Below, piece by piece: positions 1 to 8,460 of a stretch of DNA of 55,415 bases. The notes below the pieces were generated by a model. The model ran no database searches, was not told the DNA's origin, and saw only the letters and a program-made list of their open reading frames with translations. Numbering within the stretch: the stretch's first letter is position 1; each line of letters opens with the position of its first letter. This DNA is from Desulfobacterales bacterium. GTDB taxonomy: Bacteria; Desulfobacterota; Desulfobacteria; Desulfobacterales; UBA2156. The stretch is taken from contig JALVQN010000226.1 of NCBI GenBank assembly GCA_027025555.1, forward strand, positions 1 through 55,415. The letters are read 5' to 3'. The position numbers were made by a program, and so were the translations under genes.

Positions 1-570
1 CCAGGGGGCCGGTGTCTTGTCACCTGTTTTGACATGCCCGAAAGCGGGGTGTTGGTCAAGCAGTGGAAGAGCACCAAGGTGCGGGCTTTGATCGCCGGAT
101 TCATCTCTCCCATGGCGGGTGAGGCGGCCTGCTATCACCTCCTTGCCTTTATCTCCTTAAAGATGGAATTGGCTTGGAGAGCAAACCCAATTGGAAAAGT
201 GCGCCCTAATTTGCCCATGTTTCAAAAATATGCTCAACAAAATTTCACACAAAAAAGTTGACAGTACCTGTAAAAGTGTTAATCCAGCCTGCGGGGGGTT
301 GCCCGCCGGATGGCCGGACCCCCCGGCGGGCATCTTTGTTTTGTCCTTTTTCCACATGTTCCAGAGCCCATAACCTTCCGGGGATGGCGCTTTTCGAAGG
401 GTGAGCACCGCGCCATGTTCGCCACGGTGATATGCTGGAGAAAGGCTATGGGGCACGCAGAAACGGAAGGAACGCATCGACCGGGGCATCAAAGCCAGAT
501 CCGAAGATCTCTTTGCGCTTAGCTCGCGTGAGATGACCTGCCTTGCCGGTCCCCCTTACCCATCGCCGCC
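1..570. other. left-edge region without a confident gene
   Basis: Short open frames exist on both strands but none resembles a family I recognise. On the minus strand a frame starting with ATG at 112 stays open to the window edge (37 codons). A strong Shine-Dalgarno-like AAGGAGGTGA lies at 144-135, but 22 bases from that ATG is too far for normal use. A plus-strand frame just upstream of the broken acyl-CoA dehydrogenase (about 470-540) reads as plausible protein, but I could not assign it. The region looks like decayed or rearranged DNA. Confidence 0.4.
301..350 (+). terminator. rho-independent terminator candidate
   Basis: A perfect 9-bp GC-rich stem (GCCCGCCGG at 301-309 with CCGGCGGGC at 323-331) and a 13-base loop are followed by a T-rich stretch (333-350). 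This is the classic layout on the plus strand. No intact gene ends just upstream, so it may belong to a gene that has decayed. Confidence 0.55.
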
Positions 571-919
571 GCAGTGGTGGGCGGCCCCGGCACCCTGGCC
601 CACCATATGCTGGTCTTTTGTCTCACCGATCCCGGAAAACCCCTCCCGCCACCGGCGGCACAGCTTCTTTTTGCTTTCCACCGATACGCCGGGTTTCAAG
701 GCCGTCAAGATCCATGGTAAAATGGGAATCCGGGCCTCGGATACGGCTGAAATCGTCTTGAAGGATGTCCGGGTTCCCGCCGAGAGCCTGGCGGGGAAGG
801 AAGGGGAGGACTTTTCCCAGCTCATGGCCTTTTTCAACCGGACCCGCCTCCACATCTGCGCCCAGGCCGTGGGGCTGGCCCGGGCGGCTTTGGAGGAGTC
901 GATTCGACGACAAAGGTAA
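571..919 (+). pseudogene. acyl-CoA dehydrogenase fragment, frameshifted and truncated
   Basis: The stretch from about 655 to 916 reads as the end of the middle domain and the start of the C-terminal domain of an acyl-CoA dehydrogenase: a segment like LLSTDTPGFKAVKI, then KMGIRASDTAEIVLKDVRVP, then a helical part around RLHICAQAVGLARAALEES. The part just before it (about 586-642, ending LVFCLTDPGKP) is in frame 1, whereas the rest is in frame 2, so one frameshift lies near 640-655. The N-terminal domain and the catalytic C-terminal half are missing. Intact relatives are FAD flavoproteins of about 380 residues acting in beta-oxidation or aromatic-acid breakdown. The remnant is surely non-functional; its original substrate cannot be told. 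Confidence 0.8.
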
Positions 920-1061
920 ACGGGTCTTGTCCCGGGCATTGCTTTTGCGCGGATGGATCAGGGGAAATGGCTGTTCCGCCTGTCTTGACAGGGACAAGAA
1001 AAAGCATATAGGATTTTCCAGGCAAGCGCTCTTGAAGCCGCCTATAAGGGCGGTCAGAGAC

Positions 1062-1084
1062 AACCCGCGGCCTTTGCGGGGTTT
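1062..1084 (+). terminator. hairpin, terminator-like
   Basis: AACCCGC (1062-1068) can pair with GCGGGGTT (1076-1083) around a short loop, followed by TTTCCCCC. It resembles common GC-rich terminators but has a poor T tract. It separates the dehydrogenase remnant from the next operon. Confidence 0.35.
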
Positions 1085-1125
1085 CCCCCGGCCCGGCCGG
1101 CACCCTTTCGATGTTGGATTGAAAC

Positions 1126-1350
1126 ATGACCGGCGATAAAGAAAAAGTCCAGCGCCTGGTGGCGCTCTTTCTTGCCGGAGGCGTTTTCTTCAGTTATCCG
1201 ATCATCTCCCTGTTCAATCTCCAGGTCTTTGTTTTCGGCATTCCGCTGCTGTATCTTTTCATCTTTGTCATATGGCTGGTCCTCATCCTTTTGATCGGAT
1301 TGGCGACCCGGTCCGGATCCCGGGGCGCCGGTAAGCGTTCGTTGGGCTGA
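1126..1350 (+). CDS. small two-helix membrane protein upstream of symporter-kinase
   Basis: A 74-residue protein with a charged N-terminus (residues 1-9), then two hydrophobic segments at about 10-35 and 37-60, and a basic tail (RSGSRGAGKR). Small membrane proteins of this kind commonly precede sodium:solute symporter family genes (for example the DUF485/DUF4212/DUF3311 types), and this one ends only 8 bases before the symporter-kinase start, so it is very likely co-transcribed and may be a subunit or stabiliser of it. I cannot name the exact family. No canonical Shine-Dalgarno is obvious upstream of its ATG. Confidence 0.7.
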   Translation: MTGDKEKVQRLVALFLAGGVFFSYPIISLFNLQVFVFGIPLLYLFIFVIWLVLILLIGLATRSGSRGAGKRSLG

Positions 1351-1358
1351 GGGCCGGC

Positions 1359-4085
1359 ATGCTCGTCACCGGGATCATCCTCCTTTTTGCTTTCGGGTAT
1401 GTGGGGCTTCTGTTCGCCATTGCCTTTTACGGCGACAAGCGGGCGGATATGGGCAAAAGCATCATCAGCAACCCCTACATTTACGCCCTTTCCTTGGCCG
1501 TGTATTGCACGGCGTGGACCTTTTATGGAAGCGTGGGCCGTGCCGCAAAGACCGGGGCCGGGTTTCTCCCCATCTACATCGGCCCCACCCTGACCGCGGC
1601 ATTGGGATGGCTCGTCTTAAGGAAGATCATCCGCATCAGCAAGGTCAACCGCATCACCTCCATCGCGGATTTTATTGCCTCCCGTTATGGAAAAAGCATG
1701 ACGCTGGGCGGCGTGGTCACCGTCATCGCCGTGCTGGGGATCATCCCCTATATTTCCCTCCAGCTGAAAGCCATTTCCACGAGTTACCTGTTGATTAAAC
1801 AATATCCCCGGGTCACCATGGACGTGAATTTCGGTCAGATCCCCTTCTTGAAGGACACGGCCTTTTATATTGCCCTGTTGCTCGCCCTTTTTGCCATACT
1901 CTTCGGCACACGCCACCTGGAGGCCACGGAAAAGCATGAAGGACTGGTGGCGGCCATTGCGTTTGAATCCGGGGTCAAGTTGGTCGCCTTCCTTGTTTTG
2001 GGCCTTTTTGTCACGTACGGAATTTACCATGGCTTGGGCGATATTTTCCAGAAGGCAGGCCGCCTGGAGACGTTGAAAAAACTTTTTGTGCTGGAAAACC
2101 GCATCGGCGCGTATGCCGACTGGAGCATGTATATCTTCCTGTCCATGCTGGCCGTCATGTTTTTGCCCCGGCAGTTTCAAATCACGGTGGTGGAAAATAT
2201 CAACGAGGAGCACCTCAAAAAGGCCATCTGGCTCTTCCCCTTATACCTTTTGGCCATCAACATCTTTGTGCTTCCGGTGGCCATCGGAGGGCTCATGCAC
2301 TTCGAGGGCGTTGCCGTGGACGCCGACACCTTTGTCCTGACCTTGCCCATGGCCGAGCACCGGCAATGGCTGGCCCTTTTTATATTCATCGGCGGCATGT
2401 CCGCGGCCACGGGGATGGTGATCGTCGAGAGCGTGGCCCTTTCCACCATGATCTGCAACGACCTGGTCATGCCGATCTTGTTGAGAAAATTCACACGGCA
2501 ACTGGCACAACGAAGCGATATCAGCAATATCCTCATCGTGGTCCGGCGCTTCAGCATTGTGTTGGTCCTGCTCATCTCTTATACCCACTTCCATTTGATC
2601 GGGGAATTCTATCCCCTGGTCTCCCTGGGACTCATCTCTTTTGCAGCGGTGGCGCAATTCGCCCCCGCCATTCTAGGGGGCATCTTCTGGAAGCGGGGGA
2701 CCCGTCTGGGCGCCCTCACCGGCCTGATCGCCGGATTCACCGTCTGGATCTATACCCTCGTGCTCCCTTCCCTGGTTCAGGCGGGCATCCTTTCTCCTTT
2801 CTTCGTGTCAGAGGGCCCTTTCGGGATCGCACTCTTGAAGCCGTTTCAGCTTTTCGGCCTTCAGGGATTCGATCACATCTCCCATGCCATCTTCTGGAGT
2901 CTGCTCTTTAATACCGGATGCTACATCGGGGTTTCTCTTTTTGATCGGCCCACGGCCCTGGAACATTCCCAGGCCGCCCTTTTTGTGGATATTTTCAGAT
3001 ATGCGGGAGAGATCGACAGGCCGGCCTTCTGGCGGGGAAAGGCCACCGTTCCGGATTTACGCTCGCTGCTGGAGGCGGTTTTAGGGAAAGAACGTGCCGA
3101 TGAAGCCATCGCCGCCTATGCCAAGGGGCAGGACCAGGACTGGGAGCGCACGGTGGAAGCAGAGGCCGGATTCGTCGGTTACGCGGAAAAGCTTCTCGCC
3201 GGCGCCATCGGCTCGTCATCGGCACGCGTGATGGTCTCTTCCGTGGTCAAGGAAGAGCCCCTCGGCATCGATGAGGTGATGGATATTTTGGATGAGACCC
3301 GCCAGGTGATCACCTACAGCCGCGAGTTGGAGAGGGCCACCCGGGAACTGAAGCGGGCCAACGAACGGTTGAAGGAGTTGGACCGACTCAAGGACGATTT
3401 CATCTCCACGGTCACCCACGAGTTGCGGACCCCCATCACCTCCATTCGTTCCCTTGCCGAGATTCTCTATGACAACCCGGAACTCGATATGCTCAAAAGG
3501 AAACATTTCACGGGAATCATCATCCACGAGAGCAAGCGCCTGACCCGACTGATCAGCCAGGTGCTCGATTTCCAGAAGATCGAATCCGGGAAGCTGGAAT
3601 GGAAAATCACCAGCGTGGACATGGCCAATGTCATCGACGAAGCCCTCATTGCAACGGATCAAATGATCAAGGACAAGCATTTGACCGTGAATGTTCAAGT
3701 TCCGGATCCGCTTCCCCTGGTGGAAGGAGATCCGGATCGTCTGGTCCAGGTCATGGTCAACCTCATTTCCAATGCAGTCAAATTCTGTGAAAAAGATACG
3801 GGGATCATCGACATCACCCTTTTTGTGGAAAAGGACCATATCCAGGTGGATGTGGCAGACAACGGAATCGGCATCAGTCCGGAGCACCAGGAGCTCATCT
3901 TCGAGACCTTCCAGCAGGTCCGGGACACCTCCAGGGGAAGACCTCCCGGAAGCGGCCTGGGCCTGGCCATTGCCAAACGCATCATCGATTTTCATCATGG
4001 ACGGATCTGGGTCAAAAGCGCACTCGGAAAAGGCGCCACCTTTTCCTTTACACTCCCCATTCGAAAAGAGAAATGGGCCCTTTAG
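1359..4085 (+). CDS. sodium:solute symporter-histidine kinase fusion (CbrA/CrbS-like sensor)
   Basis: A 908-residue hybrid protein. Residues 1 to about 510 form a multi-helix sodium:solute symporter (SSF) domain; about 640-680 is a coiled-coil linker; then comes a HisKA domain with phospho-acceptor His687 in THELRTP, and a HATPase domain with the N box (NLISNAVKF), G1 box (DNGIGI) and G2 box (GSGLGLAIAKR). The architecture is that of CbrA and CrbS, inner-membrane sensors that couple uptake or sensing of a small metabolite (amino acids, acetate) to a response regulator. There is no PAS or receiver domain. No intact cognate regulator lies next to it; the only other receiver genes in the window are broken (13686-13934, 20221-20628) or sit in the aromatic operon (52449-52973). 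Ligand unknown. Confidence 0.92.
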   Translation: MLVTGIILLFAFGYVGLLFAIAFYGDKRADMGKSIISNPYIYALSLAVYCTAWTFYGSVGRAAKTGAGFLPIYIGPTLTAALGWLVLRKIIRISKVNRITSIADFIASRYGKSMTLGGVVTVIAVLGIIPYISLQLKAISTSYLLIKQYPRVTMDVNFGQIPFLKDTAFYIALLLALFAILFGTRHLEATEKHEGLVAAIAFESGVKLVAFLVLGLFVTYGIYHGLGDIFQKAGRLETLKKLFVLENRIGAYADWSMYIFLSMLAVMFLPRQFQITVVENINEEHLKKAIWLFPLYLLAINIFVLPVAIGGLMHFEGVAVDADTFVLTLPMAEHRQWLALFIFIGGMSAATGMVIVESVALSTMICNDLVMPILLRKFTRQLAQRSDISNILIVVRRFSIVLVLLISYTHFHLIGEFYPLVSLGLISFAAVAQFAPAILGGIFWKRGTRLGALTGLIAGFTVWIYTLVLPSLVQAGILSPFFVSEGPFGIALLKPFQLFGLQGFDHISHAIFWSLLFNTGCYIGVSLFDRPTALEHSQAALFVDIFRYAGEIDRPAFWRGKATVPDLRSLLEAVLGKERADEAIAAYAKGQDQDWERTVEAEAGFVGYAEKLLAGAIGSSSARVMVSSVVKEEPLGIDEVMDILDETRQVITYSRELERATRELKRANERLKELDRLKDDFISTVTHELRTPITSIRSLAEILYDNPELDMLKRKHFTGIIIHESKRLTRLISQVLDFQKIESGKLEWKITSVDMANVIDEALIATDQMIKDKHLTVNVQVPDPLPLVEGDPDRLVQVMVNLISNAVKFCEKDTGIIDITLFVEKDHIQVDVADNGIGISPEHQELIFETFQQVRDTSRGRPPGSGLGLAIAKRIIDFHHGRIWVKSALGKGATFSFTLPIRKEKWAL

Positions 4086-4126
4086 CCCGGAAACACCCCT
4101 TCAGATGAGAAAGGGAAAGGGAAGCC

Positions 4127-5317
4127 ATGGCCATTGTCATCGTGGGCACATTCGATACCAAAAAGGAAGAACACCTCTTTCTCAAAGACAGAATCGAAGG
4201 GAGGGGATTCAAAACCCTCGCCCTTCACGTGGGGACCCGCACGCCCGCGCCCTTTCCCGCGGATCAGGATATGTACCGGGAAATCGAAAAAACGGACCCC
4301 GCCTGTCTGATGCGGCGGGATCGGGCCATCGAAGCGGTGCGGGTTTTGGCGCAAAAGACCGTGGCGGCCCTGCATCGACAAGGGTGTGTGGAGGGGGTGA
4401 TCTCCGCCGGAGGGGGGACCGGGACCTACCTGGGCACCAGCGTCATGAAGGTGCTGCCCCTTGGCGTGCCCAAGGTGATGGTTTCCACCGTGGCGGCCAA
4501 GGACATGGGGCCGGTGGTGGGTACCCGGGACATCACCATGATCCACAGCGTGGTGGACGTGTTGGGGGTCAACAGCATCTTGGGGGGGATTTTGGATCGT
4601 GCGGCCGGAGCGGTGTGCGGCATGGCCCAAAGCCGCTGGCAGCCCGGGGCAATGAAAAGGCGCATCGCCTTGACCTTCTTTGGCTTTGTCACCGAGGGGG
4701 CGGAGCGTATCCGGGAGCGGCTGGAGGCCATGGGCTATGAGGTCATTGCCTTTCATGCCAACGGTACCGGCGGCATGGCCATGGAGGAACTGGCCGGGGA
4801 GGGGTATTTCGACGGTATCCTGGATCTGGCCACCCACGAGTTTGCCGATGCCTTGAAAAACGGCTACTGTAAGGGCATCGGTCCGGAAAGGCTGACGCCT
4901 CCGAAAGGAAAGCCGCTTCCCCGGCTGGTGATTCCGGGGGGGCTCGATTGCGCCGTCCTGGAGTTTACCCGGGATGCGGTTCCGGAGGCCCATCGCAGGC
5001 GCAAGATTTTCTTTTATGACTTTCGGAGCGCCATTCGTCTCAGCCTGGAGGAGTCCCTTCACATCGCCGATCAGCTTTGTGAAAAGATGAACCTGAGTCC
5101 CCTGACGGTAAAATTTTTGGTTCCCCAAAAGGGGTGGTCGGAAGCGGACAAAAAAGGCGGAGTCCTTCATGACCCCGCAATCGCATCCGCCTTCGTCGGG
5201 CGGATCCGGGAAAGGCTGGATCCGCGTATTGAAATCCGCCAGGCGGCGGCGCATATCAATGATGCGGCGTTTGCGGACCTTGCGGCGCGACTCATGGATG
5301 CCATGGTGAAACGCTGA
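4127..5317 (+). CDS. Tm-1-like ATP-binding (UPF0261) family protein
   Basis: A 396-residue protein beginning MAIVIVGTFDTKKEEH, the signature start of the UPF0261/Tm-1-like ATP-binding family, with a glycine-rich segment (SAGGGTGTYLGT, about residues 104-115) and a second half typical of the family (GGLDCAVLEF). Length is normal for the family. Its biochemical role is not established; members occur in catabolic clusters in bacteria and as the antiviral Tm-1 N-terminal domain in tomato. It follows the symporter-kinase by 41 bases on the same strand and may be co-transcribed. A second, different member lies at the right end of the window (54687 onward), beside the aromatic operon. Confidence 0.88.
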   Translation: MAIVIVGTFDTKKEEHLFLKDRIEGRGFKTLALHVGTRTPAPFPADQDMYREIEKTDPACLMRRDRAIEAVRVLAQKTVAALHRQGCVEGVISAGGGTGTYLGTSVMKVLPLGVPKVMVSTVAAKDMGPVVGTRDITMIHSVVDVLGVNSILGGILDRAAGAVCGMAQSRWQPGAMKRRIALTFFGFVTEGAERIRERLEAMGYEVIAFHANGTGGMAMEELAGEGYFDGILDLATHEFADALKNGYCKGIGPERLTPPKGKPLPRLVIPGGLDCAVLEFTRDAVPEAHRRRKIFFYDFRSAIRLSLEESLHIADQLCEKMNLSPLTVKFLVPQKGWSEADKKGGVLHDPAIASAFVGRIRERLDPRIEIRQAAAHINDAAFADLAARLMDAMVKR

Positions 5318-5381
5318 GGGCGTTTCATGTTCCCGGGGCAATCAGCGGGCGGCTTTCCCCAAAGGGGATTTGAACGCGTCT

Positions 5382-7163
5382 TCACACTTCCCGGAATCCC
5401 CACAGCGGATATTCCAGCACATACTCGGCCACCTTTCCCGGGCTGTTCTCCCGGCTGGCCACCAGGAAGAGGGCGTTCTTCCTTTCTTTTTCGGAGATGG
5501 GATCCATGGGGTTCCAATCCGGCATCAAGATCATGGCGTTGTCGGCGCTGTACTCGATATCCCCGGACTCCTTGAAAGAGGCCATGTCCGGGGTTCGGTC
5601 GTATCGACCCTGGGGGCCCCTGGACAGTTCGGAGGTCACCAAGAATGTCACGTTCTGTTCATCCCGGATGGATTCCATGTGTCTGAGCCATTCATCGATT
5701 CCGGTGCGGCGCTCGGACAGATCCTTGAACGGGAGTTTGTGGAGGCTGTCGATCACCACGAGGGTGGCCTCGGTCCCGGTTTCGTGCTGTAAGAAGTCGA
5801 TTGTTCGCTTCATGAGTTCGGGGCTGAGTTTCCGGTCGGTGACGACACGGAAAAAGGGAAGGATTGCCGCCAGGGTGGCCTGGGCCTCTTTGAGGCGTGC
5901 TTCCTTTTCTTCGTCCATGGCATTGAGGCGGATCTCTTTTTCCGAAAGGCGGCTGAGCCGGCACAGGGTCCGGATATAGATTTTTTCACGGCCGTTTTCG
6001 AAGTCGTGATAGATGACGGGAATGCCCTGTTTGGCCATTTCCGTGGAGATTTGCATGAAAAAGCAGGATTTTCCCGCCTTGGGAGGCCCCCCAAGGATGT
6101 TGATGCCGCGCAGGCCGTTAAGGGCCCGGTCCAGCTTGGGAAAACCCGTGGGCATTCCCAAGAGCACTTTGCCTTTATCCCGCTTCATGGAGGCAAGGAT
6201 CTGTCGGTGTTCCCTTTCCGGCGACGGGAAAGGGGAAAAGGCCTTTGCCGACTGAAGCATGCGCGATACTTCGGGCCCCGGTGCCGCAGCCTTTTTTTCA
6301 GCCAGATGCTTGAGGTGAAATCCTCTTTTCAGGGTGGCGGGCCATTTCAGGAGCCTCGATTTGTATCCGAGTCGGGTGGCCAGGGAGCGCGCGGCCAGCT
6401 GGGCCTCCGGCGAGTGGTTGACAAGCAGAAAGACGTGCCGGATGCCCTCCAGCCGTTGCGGCGTCAATACGCCCAGGTCGCCGGCATGGGGGACGGCGAT
6501 GCCCGGATAGCCCAGCTGGATCAGGATCAGGAGGTTGATTTCACCGTCGGTGACAAAGAGGGCGCCGCCTTCACAGCGCTCGATTTCCCGGGCGTTGAAA
6601 ATTCTGAAGTCGCCCGTGGTGAAAGAGGGGTTCCCCTGCCAGAAGGTGTCTTCTTCCCGCTCCGGGTGGATGCAGCGGGCGGCATAGCAGTTGTTGTCTT
6701 CCATCACGTAGGGAAACACCAGGTACCTGCCGTTGTATCCGATTCCCAACTGCTTGATGACGGCCGTGGAGACGCCGAGGCGGTGGAAGAACGCAAACTG
6801 GTGCTCGTCCAGGAGGCTTTGGAACTTGGTGATTTCGTTGTTGAGGTTTTTCACGGGAAAAAGCGTGTCTCTCACGAAGGGTTCCCGATCCGGATCGAAT
6901 CCGGGAACGGAGGCGGGATCGATCCCGTGCATCCTGGCAAAGAAGATGGGAAATCCCCCCGGAGAACACCACCGGCTGCACCGGTAGTATCCCATGAACG
7001 CGCTTTCGGAATCCATGTTCACCCGGAGACGTCCCGCTCCCCCGGCGACCCCCGGAGCACAAAAGGGACAGGGCGCATCCAGGCAATCCTTTTCGATACG
7101 GCTTTCCGGGAGATGTTTCAGATAGAAGTCTCGGATCGCCTCATAGCGGGGTGTGACCGTCAT
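5382..7163 (-). CDS. primase-helicase-like protein (zinc finger, degenerate Toprim, RecA-like ATPase)
   Basis: A 593-residue protein with the layout of phage T7 gp4/Twinkle-type primase-helicases: an N-terminal zinc-binding region (C32, C35, C62, C66), a Toprim-like domain (about 195-275) and a DnaB-type RecA ATPase (about 330-590) with Walker A GGPPKAGKS at 358-366 and Walker B LVVIDS. In active Toprim primases a conserved Glu and a DxD motif bind metal. Here Glu208 (TDGEIN) is present but the DxD position reads VNHSPEA (about 248-254), so priming activity is doubtful. The start ATG overlaps the upstream dehydrogenase gene by 23 bases, implying translational coupling. It could act as a helicase or as a RecA-like ATPase in DNA repair; its target is unknown. 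Confidence 0.8.
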   Translation of the reverse strand: MTVTPRYEAIRDFYLKHLPESRIEKDCLDAPCPFCAPGVAGGAGRLRVNMDSESAFMGYYRCSRWCSPGGFPIFFARMHGIDPASVPGFDPDREPFVRDTLFPVKNLNNEITKFQSLLDEHQFAFFHRLGVSTAVIKQLGIGYNGRYLVFPYVMEDNNCYAARCIHPEREEDTFWQGNPSFTTGDFRIFNAREIERCEGGALFVTDGEINLLILIQLGYPGIAVPHAGDLGVLTPQRLEGIRHVFLLVNHSPEAQLAARSLATRLGYKSRLLKWPATLKRGFHLKHLAEKKAAAPGPEVSRMLQSAKAFSPFPSPEREHRQILASMKRDKGKVLLGMPTGFPKLDRALNGLRGINILGGPPKAGKSCFFMQISTEMAKQGIPVIYHDFENGREKIYIRTLCRLSRLSEKEIRLNAMDEEKEARLKEAQATLAAILPFFRVVTDRKLSPELMKRTIDFLQHETGTEATLVVIDSLHKLPFKDLSERRTGIDEWLRHMESIRDEQNVTFLVTSELSRGPQGRYDRTPDMASFKESGDIEYSADNAMILMPDWNPMDPISEKERKNALFLVASRENSPGKVAEYVLEYPLWGFREV

Positions 7164-8145
7164 GAGTGTTCTCCCAGACCGCGGCGTTCACCGTGTGGAC
7201 GGGTCGGGTCCCTTCGGCGTAGGCAAGGATTTGGTCGGCAATGCTCCGGCTCATGTTGTTCAGGGCATCCTTCGTAAATGCCGCCGTATGCGGGGTGAGC
7301 ACCACATTGTCCAGCGTCAGAAGGGGGCTGTCCACGGGGGGTTCCTGTTCAAAGACGTCGATGCCGGCGCCCGCAATGGTGCCGTCCTTTAAGGCCTGAT
7401 GGAGATCGGCTTCCTTGACGATTTCCCCCCGGGCCGTGTTGATGAGAAAGGCGCTGGATTTCATCAAAGACAGGGTCTTGGCGTTGATCATCCCTTTGTT
7501 TTCAGGGGTGAGGGGGGCGTGGATACTCACGATATCCGAGACCTTAAGGAGATCTTCCACTTCCATTCGTTCAATGGCGTATGCCTCGGCAAAAGCCCGG
7601 GGCCAGTAGGGATCGGAAGCAACGACCTTCATATCGAACCCTTTGGCCCTTTTGGCCACGCTTTGACCGATGGCGCCCAGGCCGATGAGACCGAGGGTTT
7701 TTTGCCAGATTTCAACCCCCATGATCTTGGTGTGCTCCCAGCGCTTCTCCCGGAGGGACCGGTCGCAAAAGAGGACCTTCCTGGCCAGGCTGAGGATGAG
7801 GGCAAAGGTATGATCCGCAACCGCCTGGGTGTTGGTCCCCGGCGTGTGAAAGACGAGCACCCCTTTTTGCGTGGCGGCCTCGATGTCCACCGTGTCCAGG
7901 CCCACCCCCAGTTTGGCCACGGCCTTCAGGCGGGGGCATTGATCCAAAAGGTCGGCATCCACCCTCAGGTCATTGCCGCAAAGCACCATGTCCGCGGCTT
8001 TGAGGGCGGCGGCAAAATCAGGATTCTCCATGCCGGATCCCCGCATGTCCGTGAGGTGCAAACCGGAAGCGGCGAGATCCTGCATGGGACTGTCATCAAA
8101 AACGCAAAAGGGTCTGGCTTCGATCAGGATGTTCAATGCAGGCAT
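7141..8145 (-). CDS. D-isomer-specific 2-hydroxyacid dehydrogenase (phosphoglycerate dehydrogenase-like)
   Basis: A 334-residue NAD-dependent dehydrogenase. The Rossmann motif GLGAIGQ, the substrate-binding Arg in NTARGEIV, the catalytic Glu in EQEPP and the catalytic His in LTPHTAAFT are all present, in the order typical of the SerA/GyaR/hydroxypyruvate reductase family. It lacks the C-terminal ACT regulatory domain of long SerA proteins. Substrate could be 3-phosphoglycerate or another 2-hydroxyacid. It is the first gene of a minus-strand pair with the primase-helicase-like gene; no functional link between the two is obvious. Confidence 0.88.
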   Translation of the reverse strand: MPALNILIEARPFCVFDDSPMQDLAASGLHLTDMRGSGMENPDFAAALKAADMVLCGNDLRVDADLLDQCPRLKAVAKLGVGLDTVDIEAATQKGVLVFHTPGTNTQAVADHTFALILSLARKVLFCDRSLREKRWEHTKIMGVEIWQKTLGLIGLGAIGQSVAKRAKGFDMKVVASDPYWPRAFAEAYAIERMEVEDLLKVSDIVSIHAPLTPENKGMINAKTLSLMKSSAFLINTARGEIVKEADLHQALKDGTIAGAGIDVFEQEPPVDSPLLTLDNVVLTPHTAAFTKDALNNMSRSIADQILAYAEGTRPVHTVNAAVWENTHDGHTPL

Positions 8146-8460
8146 GGCGGTCTATCTCTCCTTTTGTCTGTGAATTCCGGGTGCGGTTTCCAAAGTCCTG
8201 GGCCGTGCGCCTCCACGGCCGCAGTCCATGGCTTCCCGTGAAACACGATAGGGCAATTGGCCGGCAAAGTCAAAAAGATTCGATCTTGATGCATCAGTCA
8301 AGGGGCCAAACCCTCGATCGAGTCTTGAAAAAGAAGAAGGGATGCGTTAACATAAAGCTGTCATGTCGGCAAGACCTTTCCCCAGTGCTTGCTGTACGGT
8401 GAAGATCCCCTGTCGCGTGTGACCGGAAGCGCCGGTTTCCAGTTTCAACGAGGAGGAGGG
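8146..8460. other. divergent intergenic region
   Basis: This 315-base gap separates two divergent genes and so must hold both promoters. A perfect 7-bp hairpin (GGCCGTG at 8201-8207 with CACGGCC at 8214-8220) lies on the side of the dehydrogenase gene. I see no convincing -35/-10 pair, and no small gene. The reductase start is fixed by GAGGAGGAGGG right before the ATG at 8461. Confidence 0.4.

Noticed and set aside
157-492. 111-residue minus-strand frame
   Set aside because: Low-complexity, no family resemblance, and it overlaps the plus-strand terminator-like hairpin.
3216-3998. 260-residue frame on the minus strand inside the symporter-kinase gene
   Set aside because: It is antisense to conserved HisKA and HATPase motifs and has no independent ribosome site or family signal.
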